DNA from: Betaproteobacteria bacterium HGW-Betaproteobacteria-11
Lineage (GTDB): Bacteria > Pseudomonadota > Gammaproteobacteria > Burkholderiales > Rhodocyclaceae
Length of the DNA: 64,000 nucleotides
Assembly: GCA_002842395.1 (NCBI GenBank)
Contig: PHCV01000004.1
Span: 293,017 to 357,016, forward strand
Direction: 5' to 3'
In this document: in pieces, positions 21,519 to 29,699 of the stretch
How positions within the stretch are numbered: position 1 is the first letter of the stretch
Layout: each line of letters opens with the position of its first letter
The notes under the pieces: model-generated
The model's input: the letters and a program-made list of their open reading frames with translations, nothing else
What the model was told of the DNA's origin: nothing
Databases searched by the model: none
Program-made: the position numbers and the translations under genes

Positions 21519-22792
21519 GTCACCCGATCCGGTTCAGGCTTGCACTTGTCGATACTGCTGTAAATCGGCATCAGCAGGAAAAATGCAAAGTAAACCAATG
21601 CGCAAATCTGCGACACCAGCGTGCGGTCGGGGGTCGGCGGCAACACACCCAGATAACCGAGGATGAAGAAGGAAACCAGGAAGGCCGCCAGAAATCCTTT
21701 GTAGAGCGGTCCACGATAACGGATCGACTTGACCGGACTCCGATCGAGCCAGGGCAGAAAGACAAAGATGATGGCCGAGGCGCCCATCGCCACCACGCCC
21801 CAGAACTTGGCATCGACCCCAAAGAGCGGATAAGTGACGGCACGCAGGATCGAATAGAACGGCGTGAAATACCATACCGGCGCGATATGCGGCGGCGTTT
21901 GCAACGGATCGGCCGGGAAAAAATTATTGGCCTCGATGAAATAGCCGCCCGCTTCCGGCGCAAAGAAGATGATGATCGAAAAGACGATCAGGAAGACGAC
22001 GACACCGACAATATCCTTCACCGAATAGTAGGGATGAAAAGGGATGCCATCGAGCGGGATACCGTCGGGCCCCTTCTTTTTCTTGATCTCGATGCCATCC
22101 GGATTATTCGAACCCACCTCATGCAGGGCGATGATATGCGCTACTACCAGGCCGACCAGAACCAGCGGCACGGCGATCACATGAAAGGCGAAAAATCGGT
22201 TCAAGGTCGCATCGCCAACCACATAGTCACCGCGCAACCAGAGCGAAAGATCGGGGCCAACGAATGGAATTGCCGAAAACAGGTTGACGATGACCTGCGC
22301 GCCCCAGTACGACATCTGGCCCCAGGGCAGGAGATAGCCGAAGAACGCCTCGGCCATCAGGCAGAGGAAAATCATCATGCCGAAGATCCAGATCAGTTCA
22401 CGTGGTTTGCGATAGGAGCCGTACAGCATGCCGCGGAACATGTGCATATAAACGACAATGAAGAAGGCCGAGGCTCCCGTCGAATGCATGTAGCGGATCA
22501 GCCAGCCCCAAGGGACATCGCGCATGATGTATTCGACGCTGGCAAAAGCCACCGGAATGCCGGAAGCATTGAGCGAGGCGTCGGGCTTGAAGTGCATGAC
22601 GAGAAAGATGCCGGTAATGATCTGGACCACCAGCACGAGGAGCGCCAGGGAACCGAAGAAATACCAGAAATTGAAATTCTTCGGCGCGTAGTATTCGGAA
22701 AGATGCGCCTTCCAGCCCGAGGTCAGCGGGAAGCGCTCATCGATCCAGTCGAGCAGGCTTTGCGCTTTGGTTTTGGCAATGGTTTCGCTCAT
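21509..22792 (-). CDS. petB: Cytochrome b of the bc1 complex
   Basis: 427 residues with eight predicted membrane helices. Paired haem histidines lie in helices 2 and 4. The quinol-site motif PEWYF appears here as the variant PVWYF in the sequence IAPVWYFTPFYS, which may be worth checking. Other family stretches are HSTGASAFFIVVYMHMFRG and LPWGQMSYWGAQV. It forms the quinol oxidation and reduction sites. It lies between petA (5 nt upstream) and petC (overlapping). Confidence 0.93.
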   Translation of the reverse strand: MSETIAKTKAQSLLDWIDERFPLTSGWKAHLSEYYAPKNFNFWYFFGSLALLVLVVQIITGIFLVMHFKPDASLNASGIPVAFASVEYIMRDVPWGWLIRYMHSTGASAFFIVVYMHMFRGMLYGSYRKPRELIWIFGMMIFLCLMAEAFFGYLLPWGQMSYWGAQVIVNLFSAIPFVGPDLSLWLRGDYVVGDATLNRFFAFHVIAVPLVLVGLVVAHIIALHEVGSNNPDGIEIKKKKGPDGIPLDGIPFHPYYSVKDIVGVVVFLIVFSIIIFFAPEAGGYFIEANNFFPADPLQTPPHIAPVWYFTPFYSILRAVTYPLFGVDAKFWGVVAMGASAIIFVFLPWLDRSPVKSIRYRGPLYKGFLAAFLVSFFILGYLGVLPPTPDRTLVSQICALVYFAFFLLMPIYSSIDKCKPEPDRVTCK

Positions 22793-22797
22793 TGGAT

Positions 22798-23394
22798 TCA
22801 GGCCCCTTTCTTGTCTTCGCCGATCAGTATCTTGGCGTCGCCAAGATACATGTGGGGGGGAATTTCAAGATTATCCGGGGCGGGTTTGCCTTTATAAACG
22901 CGACCGGCAAGATCGAAAGTCGAGCCATGACAGGGACACAGGAATCCGCCGGCCCAATCCGGATCGATGCCCGACTCGGCGCCAGTCTTGAATTTTTCCG
23001 TCGGTGAGCACCCCAGGTGGGTACAAATGCCGACCGCCACCAGAATTTCAGGCTTGATGGAGCGCGTCTCGTTCCGGCAATATTCAGGCTGCATGAGTTT
23101 GAGTGAATCCGGATCACTCACCTTGGCGTCGGTTTTTTTCAGCGAGGCCAGCATCTCCGGTGTGCGATTGATGATCCAGACCGGCTTGCCACGCCATTCC
23201 ACCGCCATCATCTGCCCTGGCAACAGCTTGCTGAAATCGGCTTCAACAGGAGCGCCGGCCGCCTTGGCGCGCTCGGAAGGCAGCATGCTGGCCACGAAAG
23301 GCACGGCGGTGGCCACCCCGGCCACCCCACCCAGCGTCGCCGTCGCCAGCAACAGACGCCGGCGACCGCAATCGACTTTTTCGTCACAACTCAT
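22798..23394 (-). CDS. petA: Rieske iron-sulfur protein of the bc1 complex
   Basis: 198 residues from ATG 23394 with AAGGA upstream; a TTG two codons earlier is less likely. The N-terminus is a Tat-type signal anchor (CGRRRLLLATATLGG with RRR). The Rieske cluster ligands are CTHLGCSP and CPCHGS in the C-terminal half. The protein moves electrons from quinol to cytochrome c1. It is the first gene of petABC. Confidence 0.93.
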   Translation of the reverse strand: MSCDEKVDCGRRRLLLATATLGGVAGVATAVPFVASMLPSERAKAAGAPVEADFSKLLPGQMMAVEWRGKPVWIINRTPEMLASLKKTDAKVSDPDSLKLMQPEYCRNETRSIKPEILVAVGICTHLGCSPTEKFKTGAESGIDPDWAGGFLCPCHGSTFDLAGRVYKGKPAPDNLEIPPHMYLGDAKILIGEDKKGA

Positions 23395-23537
23395 GATCAA
23401 TGTCCTTGGCTGGGGATTCGGGAAGGCCCCCCAAGCGCGCCATTGTAGCGAAGATCAGCAGCGGATTAAAGACCCCGGATATCGCAAGGAATCAATTTCA
23501 TCAATATAAGGCTTAATAATCATCAAGATAAAAATAG

Positions 23538-24764
23538 TCATCCAGTGATCTTTTCTTTCCGCAATGCAGCACGATCAGCCTCGGAATAGCCCAGACCGGC
23601 AAGAATTTCCTCGGTATGTTCGCCCAGTTTCGGCCCCAGCCAGCGCGTCGCACCGGGGGTGGCCGACAGCTTGGGCACGATGCCGGGCACGACAAAATCC
23701 TTTCCATCGGGAAGCTTCGCGGGCTCCAGCATCTGCCGGGCGATGAATTGCGGGTCGGAGAACATGTCGGCGACGGAATAAATCCGGCTGGCCGGCACCC
23801 CGGCTGCCGCGGCAATGCGCAACAGGCTTTCCATGTCGTTGGCGGCCACCCAGTCACCGATCACGGCGTACAGTTCCGCCGCTCGCGCATCGCGCCCGGC
23901 GTTGCTGGCCAGTTGCGGATCGCTGGCCAGATCTTCACGCCCAATCACCTGCATTAGACGTTTGAAAATCGCATCGCCATTGGCGCCGATGATGACGTGC
24001 TTGCCGTCCCTGGTGGTATGGGTATTCGATGGCGTAATGCCGGGCATCACGTTGCCGGTACGTTCGCGGATAAAGCCGAAGACATCGAATTCCGGCACCA
24101 GGCTTTCCATCATGGCGAACACGGCCTCGTAGAGGGCGACATCGACCACCTGCCCGCCACCGCCACTCACCTCGCGATGACGCAAGGCCATCAGGGCGCC
24201 GATCGCACCCCACAGAGCCGCAATGGAATCGCCGATCGAAACTCCGGTTTTGACCGGCGGCCGGTCGGCATAGCCAGTGATGTAGCGCAACCCGCCCATC
24301 GACTCGCCGATCGCGCCAAAGCCGGGTTGTTTGGCCATCGGCCCGCTCTGGCCAAAGCCGGAAAGACGCACCATCACCAGGCCGGGGTTGATGGCATGAA
24401 GCACGTCCCAGCCCAGACCGAGTTTTTCCAGAACCCCGGGGCGGAAGTTTTCCACCACGATGTCGGCTTCTTGCACCAGCCGCTTGACGATCTCGATCCC
24501 CTTGGCCTGCTTGAGATCTATCGTCACCGATTTCTTGTTGCGGGCCTGGACGAACCACCACAACGAAGTATCGCCTTCCGGCGCGGGATATAGCTTGCGC
24601 CATTTGCGCAACGGATCGCCTTCGCCCGGCGCTTCGATCTTGATCACCTCGGCGCCGAACTCGGCCAGGATGCGCGAACAGAAGGGGCCGGCGATCAGCG
24701 TACCCAGCTCGACCACCTTCACCCCGGCAAGTGGTGCAGTGGCCTGCGATGAAGCCTCGCTCAT
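23538..24764 (-). CDS. Class III CoA transferase (CaiB/BaiF family)
   Basis: 408 residues from ATG 24764 ([20 protein letters not shown]). Family features are [24 protein letters not shown] near the N-terminus, the catalytic-aspartate region [14 protein letters not shown], and [15 protein letters not shown]. These enzymes move CoA between acids and acyl-CoAs. The substrate cannot be told. The start overlaps the recR stop (ATGA), so it is translationally linked to recR although functionally unrelated. The open frame extends 17 codons upstream inside recR, with no family match. Confidence 0.88.
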   Translation of the reverse strand: MSEASSQATAPLAGVKVVELGTLIAGPFCSRILAEFGAEVIKIEAPGEGDPLRKWRKLYPAPEGDTSLWWFVQARNKKSVTIDLKQAKGIEIVKRLVQEADIVVENFRPGVLEKLGLGWDVLHAINPGLVMVRLSGFGQSGPMAKQPGFGAIGESMGGLRYITGYADRPPVKTGVSIGDSIAALWGAIGALMALRHREVSGGGGQVVDVALYEAVFAMMESLVPEFDVFGFIRERTGNVMPGITPSNTHTTRDGKHVIIGANGDAIFKRLMQVIGREDLASDPQLASNAGRDARAAELYAVIGDWVAANDMESLLRIAAAAGVPASRIYSVADMFSDPQFIARQMLEPAKLPDGKDFVVPGIVPKLSATPGATRWLGPKLGEHTEEILAGLGYSEADRAALRKEKITG

Positions 24765-25360
24765 GTGAAATCGCGGCGTTCGCGCATCGCCTGCGCCACG
24801 GTCGCCGCATCGCAAAACTCAAGCTCGCCGCCGACCGGCAGGCCACGGGCAATCCGGCTGACCTTCAGCCCGCGTGCATGGAGCAGTTCGGACAAGTAGT
24901 GCGCCGTGGCTTCGCCCTCGTTGGTGAAATTGGTGGCCAGAATCACCTCTTTCACCACCCCATCGCTCGCCCGCGCCAGCAGACGTTCGAAGGCCAGTTC
25001 CTTGGGCCCGATGCCATCGAGCGGCGACAGCCTGCCCATCAGCACGTAATACAGGCCGTTGTAGGCCTGCGTCTGCTCCATGCTGTTGAGGTCGACCGGC
25101 ATTTCGACGATGCATAGCAGCGCGGGATCGCGGCGCGACGACAGGCAGCGTTCGCAGACCTCGGCCTCGGTGAAGGTATTGCAGCGGGTACAGTGATGCA
25201 GGCGCTGCAGAGCCTCGTCGAGGCTCAGTGCCAGGCGTCCGGCGCCGCGGCGATCATGTTGCAGCAGATGGAAAGCCATCCGCTGCGCCGACTTGGGGCC
25301 GACTCCGGGCAGACAGCGCAAGGCCTCGATCAACTGACCCAGGCTGTCGTTCGAACGCAT
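24761..25360 (-). CDS. recR: Recombination protein RecR
   Basis: 199 residues from ATG 25360 ([20 protein letters not shown]). It contains the helix-hairpin-helix [15 protein letters not shown], the four-cysteine zinc finger [16 protein letters not shown] and a Toprim domain ([29 protein letters not shown]). RecR works with RecO and RecF to load RecA at gaps. A TTG at 25375 overlapping the ybaB stop is a possible alternative start. The dnaX-ybaB-recR order is the conserved bacterial one. Confidence 0.94.
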   Translation of the reverse strand: MRSNDSLGQLIEALRCLPGVGPKSAQRMAFHLLQHDRRGAGRLALSLDEALQRLHHCTRCNTFTEAEVCERCLSSRRDPALLCIVEMPVDLNSMEQTQAYNGLYYVLMGRLSPLDGIGPKELAFERLLARASDGVVKEVILATNFTNEGEATAHYLSELLHARGLKVSRIARGLPVGGELEFCDAATVAQAMRERRDFT

Positions 25361-25371
25361 CGGGCGTTCGC

Positions 25372-25695
25372 TCAAAAAGGCAGTTTGAAGCCTGGCGGCA
25401 GCTGCATGCCGGAGGTGAAGCCGCTCATCTTCTCTGCCGCGGCCGCTTCGGCGCGACGGTTGGCATCGTTGAGCGCTGCGGCAACCAGATCCTCCAGCAT
25501 TTCCTTGTCATCCATCACCGCGGGATCGATGCTGACGCGCTTGACGTCATGCTTGCAGGTCATGACGACCTTCACCGCGCCCGCACCGGACTGGCCCTCG
25601 ACTTCCATCTGGGCCAGATCTTCCTGCGCCTTGGCCATGTTTTCCTGCATCTGCTGGGCCTTTTTCATCAGGCCGGCTATGCCACCTTTCATCAT
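25372..25695 (-). CDS. ybaB: YbaB/EbfC nucleoid-associated protein
   Basis: 107 residues. It begins [20 protein letters not shown] and contains the family core [18 protein letters not shown]. YbaB/EbfC proteins bind DNA as dimers. The gene lies between dnaX (12 nt upstream) and recR, the usual operon order. The ATG at 25695 or the next Met could be used. Confidence 0.93.
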   Translation of the reverse strand: MMKGGIAGLMKKAQQMQENMAKAQEDLAQMEVEGQSGAGAVKVVMTCKHDVKRVSIDPAVMDDKEMLEDLVAAALNDANRRAEAAAAEKMSGFTSGMQLPPGFKLPF

Positions 25696-25707
25696 GTCTG
25701 CTGCTCC

Positions 25708-27309
25708 TTACACAGGTTTAATGGTCGATTCATCGATGCTGGCATTGAACAGATCGACCGCTTCGCGCACGAAGGGGTCTTGTTCAACGGCGGCAATCGC
25801 ACGTTCCTGACGCTCGTTCTGCATATTTTTGTTGCGTTCGGCCGGTGTTTCAGCCGACGGTTCGGCAATCTCTATGCTCAGCCGCAGCGGCCGGCCGAAA
25901 TGGGTTTCCAATGCGGCCTGCAACTTGTCCTCCTGCACCTTGCCGAGCAAGTGCCGGTGTACCGGAGCCAGGCTCAAACGTATCGCGGTTTTACCCAGTT
26001 CCACCAGTTCGCAATGCTGGGCCAGTGGCCGGGCCATGCCGATCAGGGGTAGCTTTTCAACGCAGGCGTGCCAATCACCATCCACAGCTTTCTGCGGAAC
26101 AAAAGTCGGCGCTGGCGGGACGGCGGCGACAGGCGCCGGGGGGGATGCCACGGCAGCCGCCGGCGTGGCCGAGCGACCGGCCACGGCTAGTTTTGCCGAG
26201 GTTGCAGCAAGCGAAGCAGCTCCCGCCCGCTCGGGGCGAAAGGCACAAAACCGCAGCAGCGCCATCACGAAACCCGAGTATTCATCGGGCGCAAGGGCAA
26301 GCTCGTCACGCCCATGCACCGCGATCTGATACGCGAGTTGCAGGAATTCGGCATCCAGCGCCGCAGCATAGGGTTGCAGGCGGGTGCGCTCGGCCGCATC
26401 GGGCAAGGCCTCCGGCACCATCTGCGCCAGGGCGATGCGATGAAACAGGGTCGCCAGCTCGAGCAGGCCGCCATCGAACGAAAGGCTGCTGGCTTCCATT
26501 TGTCGGGCAACTTCGGTCATGGCGAGTACATCCGCCGCGACCAGGGCATCGAGCAAAGCAAACAGATGCTCGTCGCCGACCGTGCCGAGCATGGCGCGCA
26601 CATCCGCCTCCTCGATCTTGCCGGCGCCGTGGGCAATCGCCTGATCGAGCAGCGAGAGCGCATCGCGCATGCTGCCCGCCGCTCCCTTGGCCAGGTGACG
26701 CAGGGCCGCCGGCTCGAAGGCGATGCCTTCGGCCTCGAGCACATGGGACAGATGTTCGATGATCTGGGCGGGAGGCATCTGTTTCAGGTTGAACTGCAAA
26801 CAGCGAGAAAGCACGGTGACCGGAATCTTTTGCGGATCGGTGGTGGCCAAAATGAATTTGACATGTTCCGGCGGCTCTTCCAGCGTTTTCAGCATGGCAT
26901 TGAAGGCGTGGCCGGAAAGCTGATGGACTTCGTCGATGACGTAGACCTTGAAACGCCCGCGGGTTGGCGCATAGGTGGCGCGATCGAGCAATTGCGTCAT
27001 GTCGTCGACGCCGCGATTCGAGGCGGCATCGAGCTCGATGTAATCGACGAAGCGGCCGCTATCGATTTCCATGCAGGACGAGCAGACTCCGCATGGCGTG
27101 GCCGTCACCCCGGTTTCGCAATTCAGCGCCTTGGCCATGATCCGCGCCAGCGTGGTCTTGCCGACGCCACGCGTGCCGGTGAACAGATAGGCATGATGCA
27201 GCCGCCCCTGCTCCAGGGCATGGGTCAGCGCACGCACCACATGCTCCTGCCCCACCAGGGTGGCAAAGGATTTCGGGCGCCATTTTCGGGCAAGAACCTG
27301 GTAGCTCAT
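25708..27309 (-). CDS. dnaX: DNA polymerase III subunit gamma/tau
   Basis: 533 residues starting MSYQVLARKWRPKSFATLVG. It has Walker A GTRGVGKTTLARI, the zinc-binding cysteines CGVCSSC, Walker B/DEVHQL, and sensor 1 ILATTDPQKIP. The C-terminal third is an Ala/Pro-rich linker and a tau-like domain V. This clamp-loader ATPase organises the replisome. No A-rich slippery site for a gamma form is evident. A dispersed repeat is read in frame as PPAPTFVPQ in the proline-rich linker. Confidence 0.95.
   Translation of the reverse strand: MSYQVLARKWRPKSFATLVGQEHVVRALTHALEQGRLHHAYLFTGTRGVGKTTLARIMAKALNCETGVTATPCGVCSSCMEIDSGRFVDYIELDAASNRGVDDMTQLLDRATYAPTRGRFKVYVIDEVHQLSGHAFNAMLKTLEEPPEHVKFILATTDPQKIPVTVLSRCLQFNLKQMPPAQIIEHLSHVLEAEGIAFEPAALRHLAKGAAGSMRDALSLLDQAIAHGAGKIEEADVRAMLGTVGDEHLFALLDALVAADVLAMTEVARQMEASSLSFDGGLLELATLFHRIALAQMVPEALPDAAERTRLQPYAAALDAEFLQLAYQIAVHGRDELALAPDEYSGFVMALLRFCAFRPERAGAASLAATSAKLAVAGRSATPAAAVASPPAPVAAVPPAPTFVPQKAVDGDWHACVEKLPLIGMARPLAQHCELVELGKTAIRLSLAPVHRHLLGKVQEDKLQAALETHFGRPLRLSIEIAEPSAETPAERNKNMQNERQERAIAAVEQDPFVREAVDLFNASIDESTIKPV
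26101..26126 (+). repeat. Short dispersed repeat, copy 7 (in frame inside dnaX)
   Basis: AAAAGTCGGCGCTGGCGGGA then CGGCGG. On the coding (minus) strand it is read as PAPTF in the Pro/Ala-rich linker of DnaX, a tolerant site. Confidence 0.85.
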
Positions 27310-27372
27310 GGGATCATCTCATCAAGCCCGCTCGGGCGACTCTCGTCCAGGTCAAGGCAGAGGCGAAAGGGC

Positions 27373-27468
27373 GACGAGCCCGACCCCCGGCACTTGCAGA
27401 AATTGGCTGTGGCTGCTTCCTTCCGGACCTGACCCGGTTCACCACTCCACAATGCGGGGAGACCCGTC
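27373..27468 (-). ncRNA. ffs: Signal recognition particle 4.5S RNA
   Basis: About 96 nt on the minus strand. The SRP core GGGTCAGGTCCGGAAGGAAG with CAGCCA is present, and the ends GACGGGTC and GGGCTCGTC pair to close the hairpin. It lies about 60 nt upstream of dnaX, a frequent location. Ends are estimated from base pairing. Confidence 0.92.
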
Positions 27469-27598
27469 GCGACCGGGATTCTAGCAGTTGATCGCCAGCC
27501 AAAGGGGAAGAAGATCGTGGCAGCGCGTCATTGCATCACGGCAGGCAATTTTGCATCTCCGAGGGAGTCTCGCCAACGCCCGCGTGAAGCACACTTTT

Positions 27599-27874
27599 TC
27601 ATCCCCCGCCACGCTGAAGATGTTGGCCGAAACGCGTCATGAACGCATCGATCTCCTGCTCGCTCAAGCCGGAAAATTCGTGCTCGACATGATATCTGTG
27701 CAACTGCAGACTGCCGATGACCAGTGGCTCAACGGGAGTCAGGCGGAGGCGCCAGTGTCGCCCGGCGATCAGGTCACCGGTGTCCCGGAAATCCGCTTCG
27801 CCCGTCGCCGCCGGCAACAAGCGAAGCAAATCTTCACGGCTGATGGTGGCAACGTAGATAAGCGGGAATTTCAA
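27599..27874 (-). CDS. Small protein of the aldehyde oxidoreductase operon, function unknown
   Basis: 91 residues (MKFPLIYVATISREDLLRLL at the start) ending in three glycines (HLQRGGG). No characterised family is recognised. It is the last gene of the run aorA-aorB-aorC-MoaD-like-this gene, 21 nt after the MoaD-like gene, so a role in maturation of the tungsten or molybdenum cofactor enzyme is suggested by position only. The glycine-rich C-terminus resembles that of the MoaD-like neighbour. It may correspond to the fifth gene (aorE) of the Aromatoleum operon. Confidence 0.6.
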   Translation of the reverse strand: MKFPLIYVATISREDLLRLLPAATGEADFRDTGDLIAGRHWRLRLTPVEPLVIGSLQLHRYHVEHEFSGLSEQEIDAFMTRFGQHLQRGGG

Positions 27875-27895
27875 AGAGGTTCCCGTCCATCGCTG

Positions 27896-28150
27896 TCAAC
27901 CACCGGCGACGGGCGGCCAGATGGCCAGGGTCTCGCCTTCACGTAAAATCCGGCTGACCCACTGCCTCGGGTGCAGATAAACCCCGTCGACCAGCACCAG
28001 ATGACAAAGCGCCTCGGGTATTTCATAGCGCCGAATCAGATCGGCGACCCGAGTCCCTTCATCAACCTCGATGTGCACCGTGCTCGTCCTCCGGGCCTCT
28101 GCCGGCAAGTAATCCTGCAGAGTGGCGAACAGCTTGAAAACAACCTTCAC
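27896..28150 (-). CDS. aorD: MoaD/ThiS-family sulfur-carrier protein of the aor operon
   Basis: 84 residues with the beta-grasp pattern of MoaD (MKVVFKLFATLQDYLPAEAR, then EGTRVADLIRRYEIPE) and the C-terminal diglycine (WPPVAGG) where sulfur is carried. The start codon overlaps the aorC stop. Dedicated MoaD-like proteins accompany tungsten aldehyde oxidoreductases and are thought to supply the dithiolene sulfur of the pterin cofactor. General MoaD cannot be excluded, but no moaE is nearby. Confidence 0.85.
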   Translation of the reverse strand: MKVVFKLFATLQDYLPAEARRTSTVHIEVDEGTRVADLIRRYEIPEALCHLVLVDGVYLHPRQWVSRILREGETLAIWPPVAGG

Positions 28151-29553
28151 GCCGCAGCCTGTGCCGTCGCCAGATAGGCCGCCATGAAGTGGGTCGGGTC
28201 TTCAAGCAGACGTTGTTTCCACTGCCCCAGGGGGTGCTTGGTCTGCACCAGGCCGCGCAGTACGCCGACGTGGTCGGTCCACCCGATCGAGGTCGCGCCG
28301 ATCAGCACATCGCCCTTGAATTGCAACGACAGATAATGGAAGTTGTCCTCGTCGCACAGTTCGACCCCGTCGCCGCCCTCTGCCGCCGGCGCGCCCTGCC
28401 ATTGGCCGAAAGAAGTGGAAATCAGCCCCAGCGTATCGAGCACGTTGATCGCCAGGCTACCGCCACTCGTTGTATGCCCACCCGCCATGTTGGTCGCCGC
28501 CACGCGGGCCTGGTCGGCGGCGTTGGGTTGAATGGCATTGAGTTCCGGGACGCCGGAATGAAAGCCGATGGCTTCGGTCACATCCCCGGCAGCAAAAATA
28601 TCGGGCAGGTTGGTACTCATGCCGTTATCGACGCGAATGCCCCGCTCGATGTTGATGCCGCTGCCGGCCAGGAAGCCGACCGCAGGACGTACGCCCGCGG
28701 CGCAGATCAGAAGATCGACGATGATATCCTCGCCCGTGCTGAGCTTGACTCGCAGCGCATCGCCTTCCTGGGTTACCGCGGTGACTCCGGTATTGACATG
28801 GACGCCGACGCCCTTTTTTTCCACCCAGCGGCGGATCATGCCACCGGCACGTTCGGTCATCATGCGCGGCACCATGCGATCACCCATTTCGACGACATCC
28901 AGCTTGACGCCCCGCGAAGCCAGTGCTTCCATGATGATGCAGCCGATGAAGCCGGCGCCCAGCTGCAGCACGCGCGCGCCCGGTTTGGCCTTGGCGGCAA
29001 TCGCGCGTGCATCGGCAATGGTCCAGCAGGTATGGACATTGGGCAAATCCATCCCGGGCACGGGCGGGCGCACCGGATAGGACCCGGTCGCAATCAACAG
29101 CTTGTCGTAAGGCAAACTCTGGCCATTGGCAAGCTCCACTTTTTTGGCCGCCGGATCGACCTTGGCAACCCGCCCGGTAACCAGCTTCAAACGCAATTTC
29201 TCGAAATGCTTCTGGTCTTTTCTCAGATGCGTCCCATTGTCCGTAATGTTGCCGATCAGGAAGTAGGGGATGGCCATGCGCGAATACGGGGGCTCGGGCT
29301 CGTCGCCGATGAGTGTGATTTCGGCGTCGGGTTGCAGGTGGCGCAGCGTTTCAGCGGCGACCAGCCCGGTCGGGCCGTTGCCAACGATGACGTGTTTCAT
29401 TTTTACCTCTAAACGTGAACTAGATGATTTCTTTGCGGAGTCGGATGCCGTTTCGGGAACCGCGGAAGAAGCAGGTTTCAAGAAGGGTTCCGCCGTTGGC
29501 TCGGGAGCACTCGGACCAAAAAGTAAACGGATCAGCCAGTCAAACATTCCCAT
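28147..29553 (-). CDS. aorC: FAD/NAD-binding subunit of aldehyde oxidoreductase
   Basis: 468 residues from ATG 29553, with AAGGAG 7 nt upstream. The first about 50 residues are a hydrophobic then Pro/Ser-rich extension (MGMFDWLIRLLFG). Then comes a pyridine nucleotide-disulfide oxidoreductase fold: FAD motif VIVGNGPTGLVAAETL, NAD motif LQLGAGFIGCIIMEAL, and FAAGDVTEAIG. In the Aromatoleum aor system the flavin subunit links the tungsten subunit to NAD. The frame continues 17 codons upstream with no matching start. It is followed by a coupled MoaD-like gene. Confidence 0.88.
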   Translation of the reverse strand: MGMFDWLIRLLFGPSAPEPTAEPFLKPASSAVPETASDSAKKSSSSRLEVKMKHVIVGNGPTGLVAAETLRHLQPDAEITLIGDEPEPPYSRMAIPYFLIGNITDNGTHLRKDQKHFEKLRLKLVTGRVAKVDPAAKKVELANGQSLPYDKLLIATGSYPVRPPVPGMDLPNVHTCWTIADARAIAAKAKPGARVLQLGAGFIGCIIMEALASRGVKLDVVEMGDRMVPRMMTERAGGMIRRWVEKKGVGVHVNTGVTAVTQEGDALRVKLSTGEDIIVDLLICAAGVRPAVGFLAGSGINIERGIRVDNGMSTNLPDIFAAGDVTEAIGFHSGVPELNAIQPNAADQARVAATNMAGGHTTSGGSLAINVLDTLGLISTSFGQWQGAPAAEGGDGVELCDEDNFHYLSLQFKGDVLIGATSIGWTDHVGVLRGLVQTKHPLGQWKQRLLEDPTHFMAAYLATAQAAA

Positions 29554-29699
29554 ACGTTCTCCTTCGATAGGGCGGGTATATGCGGTCTTCCGCAACAATA
29601 GCATTCATCGGGAAAAACAAAGCACGGAGAAAAGAAGGTAATGGAACAAGCCCACTCACTTCACCCCCGTGCTCCGGACCTGGCAGAGCCAGACAGCCT

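Noticed and set aside
26090..26130. Programmed frameshift in dnaX for a gamma form
   Set aside because: The A-run near 26101 is on the non-coding strand and is part of the dispersed repeat; no AAAAAAG-type slippery site occurs on the coding strand.
27550..27580. Degenerate repeat copy after the SRP RNA gene
   Set aside because: GTCTCGCCAACGCCCGCG shares only part of the core and lacks the T-rich end; too weak to list.
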